A stretch of DNA of 64,000 bases from Sporosarcina sp. ZBG7A. GTDB lineage: Bacteria > Bacillota > Bacilli > Bacillales_A > Planococcaceae. How positions within the stretch are numbered: position 1 is the stretch's first letter; every line of letters starts with the position of its first letter. This document shows positions 7,808 to 16,086 of the stretch, piece after piece. The stretch is taken from assembly GCF_000813425.1 (NCBI RefSeq), contig NZ_JWIB01000031.1:1-64000 (forward strand), written 5' to 3'. The notes under the pieces were generated by a model. The model did no database searches and had not been told where the DNA came from. It saw only the letters and a list, made by a program, of their open reading frames with translations. The position numbers and the translations under genes were made by a program.

Positions 7808-8662
7808 TTAAGTCCTCTTACGCTTCATTAAGACAATAGCCAATATGGAGAATAAAATAGCTATGCCTGTTAAATAGAGCACACTGAACGTGGGTGAAGT
7901 AAGGGAGCCGTTTATTTCATAAAACACACCCATATCCTTCAAGAATTCCTGCTTGGCTGACGCCGGTGCCTGTGCAAATGTTTCTTGCATTGGCTGCTCC
8001 ATCAAAATTTGGCGGAATAACGCCGCTGAGTGCGAGGTAGGGAATAATTTAATTATGGTTTGCAAATATGCTGGCAGATTTCCAATTGGAATATAAATAC
8101 CTGCCAGAAAACCAAGCAGTGTTCCGATGACGGTACTGGCAGCAGCAAAAGCCTTGACGGTTTTGAAAAAAGAAACGAGCAGCAAAATCATAGAACTGCT
8201 TGAAATTACGGATAAACTGATCACCCCAACAACTTTAAACACTTGGAGAAAGGTTAGCATTTCGTCACCCGAGAAAAAGAAAATTGCATTTGCAGTCAGA
8301 AGGACGAGCAGACACATGATGAAACCGACGAAGATCGAACTCACGACATAGCCGCCTAAAAGGGCTGATCTTTTAATCGGAGAAGCATAGAAGTCCAGTT
8401 CGGCCCCAGTGGAACGATCTTCTACCAATGTCCCAAGCGCGCCCAACGTCGTAGTGACTGAAGTAACAGCTAAAATCCCAGCAAAGATCCATGATAGAAG
8501 GAGCCATTTTTTAGCGGGGAAATCAGGAAGGCTGTCTGAGATTAAATTCCCTAGAAATGTTCCGTATAGGACGACCAGGATGATGACAGCAAGCAGAGAA
8601 AAGAATAGGGTACTTTTATCGCGGAAATACAGAAGTATATTACGCTTCGTAACAGTCATCAT
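7808..8662 (-). CDS. ABC-2 type exporter permease
   Basis: A 284-residue membrane protein with six predicted helices and the ABC-2 topology of drug/Nat-type exporters; the motif GAELDFYASPIKRSALLGGYV after the second helix is typical of the coupling region. I chose the ATG whose reverse complement ends at 8662, giving MMTVTKRN. Its start overlaps the last 23 bases of the ATPase gene upstream. Together with that ATPase it should export a drug, lipid or peptide across the cytoplasmic membrane. It is the last gene of a four-gene operon headed by a LytTR regulator, an arrangement often linked to cell-envelope stress or antibiotic response. The substrate is not known. Confidence 0.85.
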   Translation of the reverse strand: MMTVTKRNILLYFRDKSTLFFSLLAVIILVVLYGTFLGNLISDSLPDFPAKKWLLLSWIFAGILAVTSVTTTLGALGTLVEDRSTGAELDFYASPIKRSALLGGYVVSSIFVGFIMCLLVLLTANAIFFFSGDEMLTFLQVFKVVGVISLSVISSSSMILLLVSFFKTVKAFAAASTVIGTLLGFLAGIYIPIGNLPAYLQTIIKLFPTSHSAALFRQILMEQPMQETFAQAPASAKQEFLKDMGVFYEINGSLTSPTFSVLYLTGIAILFSILAIVLMKRKRT

Positions 8663-9578
8663 GATGCATGTCATCCTTTCCGTTATGGATTTGGATGAAC
8701 ACATCATCCAGACTGGATTTTTGTACTTCAAATGAATCGATCAGTTCTTCGTATTTCGCCAATAATACAATGGCATCGGTTGTTTTCTTGAGGTGGATCA
8801 GGACGGTGGAGTGTTCTTCGGTGAAGACTAGCTTATCTGTCTGTAATTGACTGCGTAATTGTGCGGGATTTTTTGCTATGATCATTAAACGGTCGGCAGA
8901 ATATTGGGACTTTAGATGATGCGGCGTACCCTTGGCAATAATTTCTCCTTCTTTCATGACGACCACAAAATTTGAATTGGCCGCTTCTTCAATATAGTGT
9001 GTCGTTAAAAAGACCGTCATATTGGTCTCACGCTGCAATTGCAGAATGGTATTCCAAATCTGTTTACGATTTTGCGGATCAAGACCTGTCGTAGGTTCAT
9101 CTAACAGTAAGATCTTAGGTTGATGCAGCAAGGCTCTGGCAATATCCACTCTTCGTTTCTGTCCTCCGGATAATTTACCATAGCGTCTCTTCATGATGGA
9201 AGATATATCGACAGTGGTAGCGACGCGATCGATTGCCGCTAGCCTTTCCTCCTTCGTCATCTTATACAACCGTGCTCGGTAATCTAAATTTTCCTTTACC
9301 GTCAGCAGAGGATCCAATATGCTTTGCTGAAATACGACACCTATTTCTTTACGGATTGCTTCGTCTTCTCTTCCGACCGTTAAGCCGCTTACCTTCACGT
9401 CTCCTTCATCTTGTTTTAGAAGAGTCAGGAGAATGGAGATTGTTGTAGACTTGCCGGCTCCATTTGTACCGAGAAATGAAAACAGACTCCCTTCCTCCAC
9501 ATAGAAGCTGACATCTTTCACTGCCTCCACAGCACCGAACGACTTGCATAAGTGATGTACCTCAATAATTTTAGACAT
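8640..9578 (-). CDS. ABC exporter ATP-binding protein (DrrA-like)
   Basis: A 312-residue ATPase with Walker A GTNGAGKST, Q-loop VVFQQS, signature LSGGQKRR, Walker B ILLLDEPTTGLDP and switch His in LTTHYIEE. The C-terminal extension of about 90 residues is typical of DrrA/CcmA-type exporters. ATG at 9578 is chosen because GGAGGGGGG lies just upstream. The start overlaps the end of the DUF3021 gene by 8 bases and its 3' end overlaps the permease start by 23 bases, so translation is tightly coupled. It powers the permease encoded next. Confidence 0.9.
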   Translation of the reverse strand: MSKIIEVHHLCKSFGAVEAVKDVSFYVEEGSLFSFLGTNGAGKSTTISILLTLLKQDEGDVKVSGLTVGREDEAIRKEIGVVFQQSILDPLLTVKENLDYRARLYKMTKEERLAAIDRVATTVDISSIMKRRYGKLSGGQKRRVDIARALLHQPKILLLDEPTTGLDPQNRKQIWNTILQLQRETNMTVFLTTHYIEEAANSNFVVVMKEGEIIAKGTPHHLKSQYSADRLMIIAKNPAQLRSQLQTDKLVFTEEHSTVLIHLKKTTDAIVLLAKYEELIDSFEVQKSSLDDVFIQIHNGKDDMHHDDCYEA

Positions 9579-9990
9579 TTGCCCCCCTCCGTTTCTGCTG
9601 CGCAATCGCTTGATTGATTGCTTTTTCAGCTATCTTGTTATTCAAATAGACCATCAGGATGACAAATGTGTATGCACATATCCCACATAGAGCGACCGTT
9701 CCAATATAAAAGACGTGGAAAGGGTACACGTCAAAAAATGCACCTGCAAGGATCAGCACCACAAGAACACAGATCAGTTCAATTAAATGAACAAGCAGTG
9801 GCTGGTCAACAGGCAGTTTATGAGATAGAAATATCAGCAAGGTAATAAGACAGGATATGATAAACAAGTAGATCGTGATTTTCTCTGTCAGTGGCGGAAA
9901 GATGCTGAGCACCCTAAACAGATAATAGAAAATAGAGCTGAAAGTAAACGCGAAACAAGCTGCACCTATATAGATAATTGAGCGATTCAT
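9571..9990 (-). CDS. DUF3021 membrane protein
   Basis: A 139-residue protein with four predicted membrane helices and a basic, glutamine-rich C-terminal tail (NQAIAQQKRRGANV). DUF3021 proteins are regularly encoded beside LytTR-domain regulators, as here, and in several systems the membrane partner restrains the regulator. ATG 9990 is preferred over a GTG three codons earlier because GATGAGG lies 8 bases before it. It sits between the LytTR gene (10 bases away) and the ATPase gene (8-base overlap). Role as anti-activator is inferred from known LytTR-membrane inhibitor pairs. Confidence 0.8.
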   Translation of the reverse strand: MNRSIIYIGAACFAFTFSSIFYYLFRVLSIFPPLTEKITIYLFIISCLITLLIFLSHKLPVDQPLLVHLIELICVLVVLILAGAFFDVYPFHVFYIGTVALCGICAYTFVILMVYLNNKIAEKAINQAIAQQKRRGANV

Positions 9991-10000
9991 ACATGACACC

Positions 10001-10447
10001 TCATCCTAAAAAATGTTTTCGAAATGATTTTACATAATGCCGATTCACGATGACTTTTTCACCGTTCGATAAATACGCCTCGAATCGACCGTTCATCAGA
10101 GCTTTTACACTCTCAATCTTGGACATATTCACAATGTAATTTTTGCTGATTCTCATAAACCTCGTCTCTTTCAGCTGCTCTTCGAACTCGTATAGTTTCT
10201 TGTCGCTTTCATAGACATCCTCATCGGTATAAAGGAAAGCAGTGTCATTCACGGATTCAATGTACAACAGATGATCGGATACTAATGGATACGTAATGCC
10301 ATCCTTTTTCCCATGAATGGAAAACATCATTTGATTAATCTGATGAATCAAAGGAGACAAATTTTCATCTACTTCAGGGCAATTAATGATAATTTCAATG
10401 TCTGTAAAATCTTTGGATTCATTTATTTTCAGTCGAATCGGACTCAC
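10001..10447 (-). CDS. LytTR-family DNA-binding regulator
   Basis: A 148-residue protein whose C-terminal 95 residues form a LytTR DNA-binding domain: LLYIESVNDTAFLYTDEDVYE, then FMRISKNYIVNMSKIESV and a final VNRHYVKSFRKHFLG. There is no receiver domain, so this is not a classic two-component regulator; the N-terminal 50 residues are a separate small fold. GTG 10447 is the only standard start, since TAG lies three codons upstream; AGGTG overlaps it, so an unusual start a few codons later cannot be excluded. It heads the ABC exporter operon, and two 12-bp direct repeats upstream (10509-10541) look like its own binding site. Confidence 0.85.
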   Translation of the reverse strand: MSPIRLKINESKDFTDIEIIINCPEVDENLSPLIHQINQMMFSIHGKKDGITYPLVSDHLLYIESVNDTAFLYTDEDVYESDKKLYEFEEQLKETRFMRISKNYIVNMSKIESVKALMNGRFEAYLSNGEKVIVNRHYVKSFRKHFLG

Positions 10448-10470
10448 CTCGAAGTTCTAATCTTTGATGA

Positions 10471-10499
10471 ATCGTACCATTTCACCAGATGGAGAACAA
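10471..10499 (-). promoter_or_regulatory. promoter of the LytTR-ABC operon
   Basis: Read on the minus strand: -35 TTGTTC (10494-10499), 17-base spacer, extended -10 TGGTACGAT with hexamer TACGAT (10471-10476). It lies 24 bases before the LytTR start. The weak -35 fits a promoter that needs an activator. Confidence 0.5.
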
Positions 10500-10508
10500 T
10501 ACAATTTC

Positions 10509-10541
10509 GGTGTGTTGCATGTAACGCAGGGTGACTTGCAT
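10509..10541 (-). promoter_or_regulatory. two direct repeats, probable LytTR binding site
   Basis: On the minus strand ATGCAAGTCACC (10530-10541) is followed by ATGCAACACACC (10509-10520), exactly 21 bases apart, which is two helical turns. The pair lies directly upstream of the -35 element. LytTR regulators characteristically bind two direct repeats with about this spacing as a dimer. Confidence 0.6.
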
Positions 10542-10569
10542 ATGAGCATTAAAGTAATCCTGGCAAACC

Positions 10570-10602
10570 AAAAAAGACCGCTAATTCAATTTGAATTAGC
10601 GG
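10570..10602 (-). terminator. terminator region between the symporter and LytTR genes
   Basis: A near-perfect 25-base palindrome, CCGCTAATTCAA-T-TTGAATTAGCGG (10578-10602), is followed on the minus strand by six T. It lies 5' of the LytTR promoter and upstream of the symporter stop in the map, so on the minus strand it would stop transcripts that enter the symporter-side gap from the right only if they start beyond it; it mainly insulates the two minus-strand units. Confidence 0.45.
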
Positions 10603-10642
10603 CCTTTCTTCATTCTAGATTCATTTTAAAATGTCAGGCTTT

Positions 10643-11875
10643 TTAAGTCGTCGCGCGTTTCTTTTCCGAACTATCTACCACGACTGCACCTACGATGTCT
10701 CCAACAACGTTTGAAGCAGATCCACCCATTCCGATAATCGCATCTACACCTGCGATGAGGGCAACGATTTCAAGTGGCAGGTCGAACATCGTCAATACGG
10801 CCGCTAGCGTCACTAGCCCTGCGGCAGGAACGCCTGAGGTTCCGATAGAAAGCAATGTCCCCACAATTACAATCAGGAAAAAGCTAGATACAGAAAGGTC
10901 GAGATTCGTAATGTTTGCTGCGAATACAATCGACACACCCATGCGGAGCGCACCACCATCTGAGTTGAACACCGCTCCAAGAGGGAGCGCAAAGTTTGCT
11001 GTCCGCTCAGACACACCAGCTTTTTGTGCTGCTTTGATGGCAATCGGTAAGGACGCGATACTGCTCGATGTGAAGAAGGCGGTTGTATAGGCTTCTTTCG
11101 TTGACTTGAAGAAATTCATGACGGAATTTCCAGACAAACGTATGAATCCTGTGTAAACGAAGACCCATAGAAGAATAATACCGAGGTAAAATACTGCTGT
11201 AAACGTGAGCAAAGACTTAAAGGTTTCCCATCCTTGGCTACCGAACGCAGTTGCGCTGATTGCAAAGACACCGATTGGTGCATACAGCAAGACGCCGGTA
11301 AGGAGTTTTGAAAACATTTCTTTCAGTGCAATAATCACCTTGTCCAACAGTTGACCGTGTTTTTGCATCTCTTTATCCATTGAAAACTTCATTGCTGAGA
11401 TGGCAAGTCCAATAATGACTGCCATGAAAATAATACCCATTACATTACCGCCTGAAAATGCTTCAAACATATTGGCAGGTACCATTTGCAATAAGACATC
11501 TGAGAAATTCGGTGACGCTGGTGTTTCCACTTTCATATCTGGAAGTGTCAAATACTGACCTGGTTGGAACAAAAGGGCGAGTCCTACACCAATTCCCACT
11601 GCTGCGGCTGTAGTAGCCATATAATAGAGGACAAGTTTCCAGCCCATTCGTCCGAGCTGTTTCATACTCATCTGATCGACAGCGAGTACAACGGTCAAAA
11701 AAACCACCGGAATTGCAACGAGACTAAGTAAATTTATTAATAGTGTGCCAAGTGGTTGGAAGATGGTCATTTTTTGTCCGAATATAAGACCACTTGCAAT
11801 TCCTGCAAGAAATCCGATGGACATTTTAAGTACAAATGAACTATCACGATAACCACGCCATATTTTCGATAACAT
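10643..11875 (-). CDS. dicarboxylate/amino acid:cation symporter family (DAACS) protein, atypical substrate site
   Basis: A 410-residue protein with the DAACS transport core: helical hairpin 1 serine motif SSSIASLP, TM7 segment FNSDGGALRMGV, hairpin 2 GTSGVPAAG and TM8 VDAIIGMGGSASNVVGD. It should couple import of an organic acid or amino acid to Na+ or H+ flow. Aligned by eye to GltPh, the TM7 NMDGT becomes NSDGG, and Asp394 and Arg397 of TM8 become Gly and Gly, while Asp390 and Asn401 remain. Loss of the arginine that holds the substrate side-chain carboxylate argues against glutamate or aspartate and for a neutral or different substrate. ATG 11875 is preceded by AGGAGA. It is monocistronic. 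Confidence 0.85.
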   Translation of the reverse strand: MLSKIWRGYRDSSFVLKMSIGFLAGIASGLIFGQKMTIFQPLGTLLINLLSLVAIPVVFLTVVLAVDQMSMKQLGRMGWKLVLYYMATTAAAVGIGVGLALLFQPGQYLTLPDMKVETPASPNFSDVLLQMVPANMFEAFSGGNVMGIIFMAVIIGLAISAMKFSMDKEMQKHGQLLDKVIIALKEMFSKLLTGVLLYAPIGVFAISATAFGSQGWETFKSLLTFTAVFYLGIILLWVFVYTGFIRLSGNSVMNFFKSTKEAYTTAFFTSSSIASLPIAIKAAQKAGVSERTANFALPLGAVFNSDGGALRMGVSIVFAANITNLDLSVSSFFLIVIVGTLLSIGTSGVPAAGLVTLAAVLTMFDLPLEIVALIAGVDAIIGMGGSASNVVGDIVGAVVVDSSEKKRATT

Positions 11876-11973
11876 CCGTTTTCTCCTATTCATATATATT
11901 GATTGCGCTAGCGAAGTGTACATTAAGTTGGAAGTTTTGGTCAATATCTATGCTTAGGTTTTTGTCGAATATT

Positions 11974-12002
11974 GAAAACACCGCTTCCTTAAGAGGAAAC
12001 GG
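11974..12002 (-). terminator. terminator of the efe operon
   Basis: On the minus strand CCGTTTCC pairs with GGAAGCGG (12002-11995 and 11988-11981) around a 6-base loop, followed by TGTTTTC. The stem overlaps the efeU stop codon. Confidence 0.55.
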
Positions 12003-13743
12003 AATTTCGAGCAGGTAATCGTTTTTTGATTGCAAACATTGTCACTACTGTTACTACTAACACGAGCTGACCTGCAATCGTTTCCCATGTCGGATAGAAT
12101 CCGATCGCAGAAACGACAGGAAGTCCATCCACAATAGAAGTAGGGAAGACATCTGTCAATTGGAGCGTATGGATGCTCACGCCTATAATTTTGAAGGCGA
12201 GTGCATAGATGAAAACCGTCGCTACCGCAAACAACCGATGAATTGGAATACGGCTTCCGGCTTTCAGTAGCACGACAGCAACAGCAACCAAAATGATTAA
12301 TGCTACCGCAATGCCGAGTAGAAACTCGGACAATTTCATGTTCGGCGTAATTCCTACATAGAACACGACGGTTTCTGCACCTTCACGGAACACTGTCAAG
12401 AAACTGAGCAACCCAATCGCCCAAGCGCTTTTAGTGGAAACGGCTGTCCCCATTTGACGCGCGATGTAGTCATTCCATGCGGTTACAGATGATTTGCGGT
12501 GAAGCCATGCGCCCATTCCAATCATCATGGCAGCTGCAGCGAGTCCAATTACACCTTCCATGATTTCACGGCTGCTTCCAATCGTCACGGAGTTAAGAAT
12601 GGTTGTCATCAGGACGGCTGCAACAATACTTGCGACAATTCCTACGGCCGATCCTGTATAGATCCATTTAGCAAGCTGAGGTTGTCCGGCTTTCTTCAGG
12701 AATGCAACCAGGCCGATAATAATAAGCAGAGCCTCTAATCCTTCACGCAGTAAAATAAGTGCTGAATCCCAAAATGTATACGATGTGCTTTCTTTAACGA
12801 GTTCGATCTGCTGTTGCAGACTGGCGATGTCACCCGATATTTTTTTAATATCTGCTTTTTCATTCGTAAGTTTTCCTGCCAGCAACGGTACTTGACTTTC
12901 AATTTTTGTGTAAAGTGCCGCATCTTTTGTACGGATTTGACCTTCCACGTTTGGCCAACTTGTGATGAATTCACGAAGTTTCGAAACCGCTGTATCTGCA
13001 TCATCTTTAGCGAGTGCCGCTCGGCTGTCTGCTAAAAGGGAAGCCAGCGTGTCTAGTGAATCATCCGTAACAGGAGCGGTTCCTTGAGCCGTTTCACCTG
13101 CTGCAAATGATGTAATCGCCTGTTCGAGCGCCGTGTATGTCTGCTCGAGATCTGTCTGACTTGGTGCATCTTCTGCAAGTGCAATGCGCAAGAACGCCAT
13201 TTGGGTTTCAATCGTTCCGTACGCCGCGATACTTTGTTCGCGGACTGGACGTTCGTTACGTGTCCAAGTAGCTAGAAATTTCTTTTCGGAAGCTCGAATT
13301 GCTTCAGTATCTCCTGAATGAATGGCGTCTCCGAGCTCTTCAAGATCAGGCGTAACTACCTTTTCAAACGCGAGACGTTCCGCTTGTTCATCCACTGGAT
13401 TTTCAGCTTTCTCCAATGCATGTAATGCTTTTGACAGTGCTGTTAACGCTTCTAGACGCTGTGCAGATCCTTTTGCCTGCTCTGCTTCTCTCAGCGCACT
13501 TTCGACTTGTTTACTTTCTTTTGCAGGGTGGTCTTGTTGTTCCCATGTAGCTTTGAATTCTTCCAGCGCAGTCTCAGCAGCCTGCTTATCGTCTTGCTTG
13601 GACGCCATAATGGCATCGCCAATTGCGATATACAAGTCACTATAAGAAGGTGCCTCCGCGTGGACCAGTGATGCAGGTAAAAGAGACAAAAGCAGGACTG
13701 CGATGAGCAGTGCCTGCTTACAAAATTTTGAATAGCGATTCAC
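11989..13743 (-). CDS. efeU: EfeU/FTR1-type high-affinity iron permease
   Basis: A 584-residue protein: signal peptide (residues 1-31, ending VHAEA), a large extracellular helical domain to about residue 320, then an FTR1 membrane domain of seven helices. Both iron-coordinating REXXE motifs are present, REGLEALLI and REGAETVVFY. It moves ferric iron into the cytoplasm. The long N-terminal domain is usual in Gram-positive EfeU. GTG 13743 is chosen because AAAGGAAG precedes it with 8 bases between; a longer reading frame to 13815 would have no ribosome site. It overlaps the end of efeB by 26 bases. Gene order O-B-U differs from B. subtilis U-O-B. Confidence 0.92.
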   Translation of the reverse strand: MNRYSKFCKQALLIAVLLLSLLPASLVHAEAPSYSDLYIAIGDAIMASKQDDKQAAETALEEFKATWEQQDHPAKESKQVESALREAEQAKGSAQRLEALTALSKALHALEKAENPVDEQAERLAFEKVVTPDLEELGDAIHSGDTEAIRASEKKFLATWTRNERPVREQSIAAYGTIETQMAFLRIALAEDAPSQTDLEQTYTALEQAITSFAAGETAQGTAPVTDDSLDTLASLLADSRAALAKDDADTAVSKLREFITSWPNVEGQIRTKDAALYTKIESQVPLLAGKLTNEKADIKKISGDIASLQQQIELVKESTSYTFWDSALILLREGLEALLIIIGLVAFLKKAGQPQLAKWIYTGSAVGIVASIVAAVLMTTILNSVTIGSSREIMEGVIGLAAAAMMIGMGAWLHRKSSVTAWNDYIARQMGTAVSTKSAWAIGLLSFLTVFREGAETVVFYVGITPNMKLSEFLLGIAVALIILVAVAVVLLKAGSRIPIHRLFAVATVFIYALAFKIIGVSIHTLQLTDVFPTSIVDGLPVVSAIGFYPTWETIAGQLVLVVTVVTMFAIKKRLPARNSVSS

Positions 13744-14986
13744 CGATATAGCTTCCTTTCTGGACACCAGGGAAGCAGGCAAATAAGGCACTGCCACGGT
13801 GTGTGATGTATTCATTCAATTTATCAACACGGCCGAAACTTTTTTGAATGGCGATAAATTGCTCCGGATCTTTTTGATAGGAGATGAACAGCAAACCGGC
13901 ATCATATGCACCTGTTGCATCCATTGTCCCTGAAGAGTAAGAGAAAGAACGTCGATGGATTTGGGCTTTCGCTTCTTTTGCTAGTCGCACATGTGAATCG
14001 ACAGGAATGATAGGTGCTCCTGATGCACCTTTCTGCTCAAGCGGCACTTCATCGTGTTCGCCTTTTAGCCCAATAGGAGCACCTGTTTCGCGGTGACGAC
14101 CGAATGTCGCTTCTTGCTCGCCGAGTGCTGTCCGATCCCACGTTTCTAAGTGCATCTGAATACGGCGGACTGCCATATAACTGCCTCCAGCTAGCCAACC
14201 TTGAGATTCACCAGGCTGTACCCAAACGACTTCATTCATCGCTTGTTTACTCGCAGCATCAGGTCCTGCTGTGCCGTCTTTAAAGGCAAACAAGTTCCTT
14301 GGTGTTTCGCGTTTCTTGTTTTTTTTAGGGAATGAGTTGAACCCGGCTTGTGACCATTTCAAACGTACTTTCCCCGAAGCGGCGCGAATCAGGTTACGCA
14401 CTGCATGAAACGCAACTTGGGGATCTTCTGCACATGCCTGAATGCATATATCGCCCCCTGTATAAGCGGGATCGAGCTGATCTTTTGGGAAGTGGGGGAG
14501 ATCTTTGAGTTCTGCCGGACGTTTCGATGAAAGTCCTAGCTCTTTTTTATCGAACAGGGAAGGCCCGACGCCGAAGGTCAACGTGAGACCGGATGCATCG
14601 AGTCCACCTGCTTCGCCTGTATCCTTCGCTGGAATGAAACCGTTAGAAGAGAGTTCACCAATGGGTTCGCCGTTCATTAAACGAACGGCCATCGGCGTCC
14701 ACTGCTGGAACAACTCTTTTAGTTCTGTCTGAGAGTTGACGAGGACTTCGAGTGACGCAAAATAGACGTGAGTTTGCACGGCCGTAATGATGCCAGGTTG
14801 ATGCGCACCGTAAAAGTTCACTTTGTTTTTGGTCGTCGGATTGTCATCCTCTGTCGTCATCCCAAACACATTGAGAAGACCCCCGAGTCCAGATACACCT
14901 ATTGCTGCACCAGCAGCTCCTGCGCCCGTTAGTTTCAACATTTGACGTCGCGAGATTTTCTTCTCAAACAACTTTTCTTCTGCCAT
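13718..14986 (-). CDS. efeB: EfeB Dyp-type haem peroxidase / deferrochelatase
   Basis: A 422-residue protein that begins with a twin-arginine signal (SRRQMLK, then an alanine- and glycine-rich hydrophobic stretch), so it is exported folded by Tat. The Dyp-peroxidase signature appears as FKDGT, with the distal Asp, and the later GRHRETGAPIG segment near the haem. In the EfeUOB system it oxidises ferrous iron or takes iron from haem for delivery to EfeU. ATG 14986 has GGAGTGAG upstream. It lies 7 bases after efeO and overlaps efeU. Regulated from the Fur-controlled promoter in front of efeO. Confidence 0.92.
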   Translation of the reverse strand: MAEEKLFEKKISRRQMLKLTGAGAAGAAIGVSGLGGLLNVFGMTTEDDNPTTKNKVNFYGAHQPGIITAVQTHVYFASLEVLVNSQTELKELFQQWTPMAVRLMNGEPIGELSSNGFIPAKDTGEAGGLDASGLTLTFGVGPSLFDKKELGLSSKRPAELKDLPHFPKDQLDPAYTGGDICIQACAEDPQVAFHAVRNLIRAASGKVRLKWSQAGFNSFPKKNKKRETPRNLFAFKDGTAGPDAASKQAMNEVVWVQPGESQGWLAGGSYMAVRRIQMHLETWDRTALGEQEATFGRHRETGAPIGLKGEHDEVPLEQKGASGAPIIPVDSHVRLAKEAKAQIHRRSFSYSSGTMDATGAYDAGLLFISYQKDPEQFIAIQKSFGRVDKLNEYITHRGSALFACFPGVQKGSYIGESLFKIL

Positions 14987-14993
14987 TAGATTC

Positions 14994-15845
14994 TCACTCC
15001 ATTACGATGCCCATCATGCTCAATGGTTCACCGAGTTGATTGACCGCATCTGCTAATTGTTTTGTATCTTCTTTTGTTAACTCTTCGTAGGAAATATAAC
15101 CGCCGTTTCCATCTTCGTGTTTTGCAAGAAGTCCATTCAATGTTGAGAATTTATTCGTTAAGTCTGTCGCAAGTTGCGCATCCTTTTGTTTGATGACCGC
15201 TTCGAAAATATGGAAGATTTCTTCTGCACCTTCAACATTTGCTTTGAAATCGTATAGATCGGTGTGAGAAAAGATTTCTTCTTCACCCGTAATTTTTGAT
15301 GTCGAGACTTCGTTTAACAAGTCAACTGCTCCTGTAATCATTAGGTCCGCACCGACTTCAACCGTTTCGACACGTGCACGCAGTTCTTTTGCATCTTTCA
15401 ACAACTGATCCGCAATGTCTTCGTAGCCCTCTGTTGTATTGTCCACCCATAGACCGTATTCGATCTTATGGTAACCAGACCATTGTTCTTCACCTTGACC
15501 TTCGTCTTCCAAGTCAGCAAGACGTGCGTCAATACGAGGATCGAGGTCCCCGAAACTTTCTGCAATCGGCTCGGAACGTTCAAAGTACATACGGGCAAGG
15601 GGATAGATTGCTTTTGCGTCTTCAAGTCTACCTTCTTTTACCGCACTAACAAATTTGTCTGTTTCCACAACAAACTGGTCCATTTGCTCCAAAGCAAATT
15701 GTTTATATGCGTCCGTTTCTTGTTGAAGATCCGTTGTAGCTACAGCTTCTGCTGATTCTTTCTCAGTTGTTGCTTTATCGGAACCGCATCCAGAGAGGAT
15801 GAGACCTGTTGCGAGTAATGAAGCGAGCAAGGCATGTGATTTCAT
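14994..15845 (-). CDS. efeO: EfeO iron-binding lipoprotein
   Basis: A 283-residue protein with a lipoprotein signal (lipobox LILSGC near residue 20) and the imelysin/EfeO signature HXXE in YHKIEYGLW, which takes part in metal binding. It has the M75 domain only, without the N-terminal cupredoxin of E. coli EfeO, as is usual in Bacillales. It captures extracellular iron for EfeU. ATG 15845 has GTAGGAAA upstream and is preferred to a start 11 codons earlier. It is the first gene of the operon, 33 bases after a perfect Fur box. Confidence 0.93.
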   Translation of the reverse strand: MKSHALLASLLATGLILSGCGSDKATTEKESAEAVATTDLQQETDAYKQFALEQMDQFVVETDKFVSAVKEGRLEDAKAIYPLARMYFERSEPIAESFGDLDPRIDARLADLEDEGQGEEQWSGYHKIEYGLWVDNTTEGYEDIADQLLKDAKELRARVETVEVGADLMITGAVDLLNEVSTSKITGEEEIFSHTDLYDFKANVEGAEEIFHIFEAVIKQKDAQLATDLTNKFSTLNGLLAKHEDGNGGYISYEELTKEDTKQLADAVNQLGEPLSMMGIVME

Positions 15846-15877
15846 AAGATAGTTTCCTACTTCCCGTCTTTTTCTCA

Positions 15878-15907
15878 ATGATAATCATTATCAGCATGTT
15901 GAGTCAA
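15878..15907 (-). promoter_or_regulatory. efe operon promoter
   Basis: Minus-strand -35 TTGACT (15902-15907), 18-base spacer, -10 TATCAT (15878-15883). The -10 lies inside the Fur box, so repressor binding would block RNA polymerase. Confidence 0.65.
15879..15893. promoter_or_regulatory. Fur box (7-1-7)
   Basis: TGATAATCATTATCA is a perfect 7-1-7 inverted repeat and identical to the Bacillus Fur consensus TGATAATNATTATCA. It places efeOBU under ferric-uptake repression. Confidence 0.92.
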
Positions 15908-16025
15908 CTGTTTTTTGTATGAAGGGTTGGCAATTCCATGTCATTTTACCATTGATCAAAAATAAATTATGACGGGTTACGGTGTGGAATCTCAATGTCT
16001 CACTGAAATTGTAAGATAATGGCTG

Positions 16026-16054
16026 TTGTATAAAGAGTTTATCCGTCATACAAT
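16026..16054 (+). promoter_or_regulatory. uvrX promoter
   Basis: -35 TTGTAT (16026-16031), 17-base spacer, -10 TACAAT (16049-16054). The LexA site begins 4 bases after the -10 and covers the expected transcription start. Confidence 0.55.
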
Positions 16055-16057
16055 AAG

Positions 16058-16071
16058 GGAACAGATGTTCT
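16058..16071. promoter_or_regulatory. LexA/DinR SOS box
   Basis: GGAACAGATGTTCT has the GAAC-N4-GTTC core of the Gram-positive LexA box (CGAAC-N4-GTTCG), missing only the outer C and G. It lies between the promoter and the ribosome site of uvrX. Confidence 0.75.
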
Positions 16072-16086
16072 TAGGAGGAGTCATAC

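Noticed and set aside
12814-13645. Several rightward open frames inside efeU
   Set aside because: They are antisense frames of a clearly conserved gene and encode low-complexity Ser/Cys-rich peptides.
13744-13815. Longer N-terminus for EfeU
   Set aside because: The extra 24 residues precede a normal signal peptide, have no ribosome site, and would extend the overlap with efeB to nearly 100 bases.
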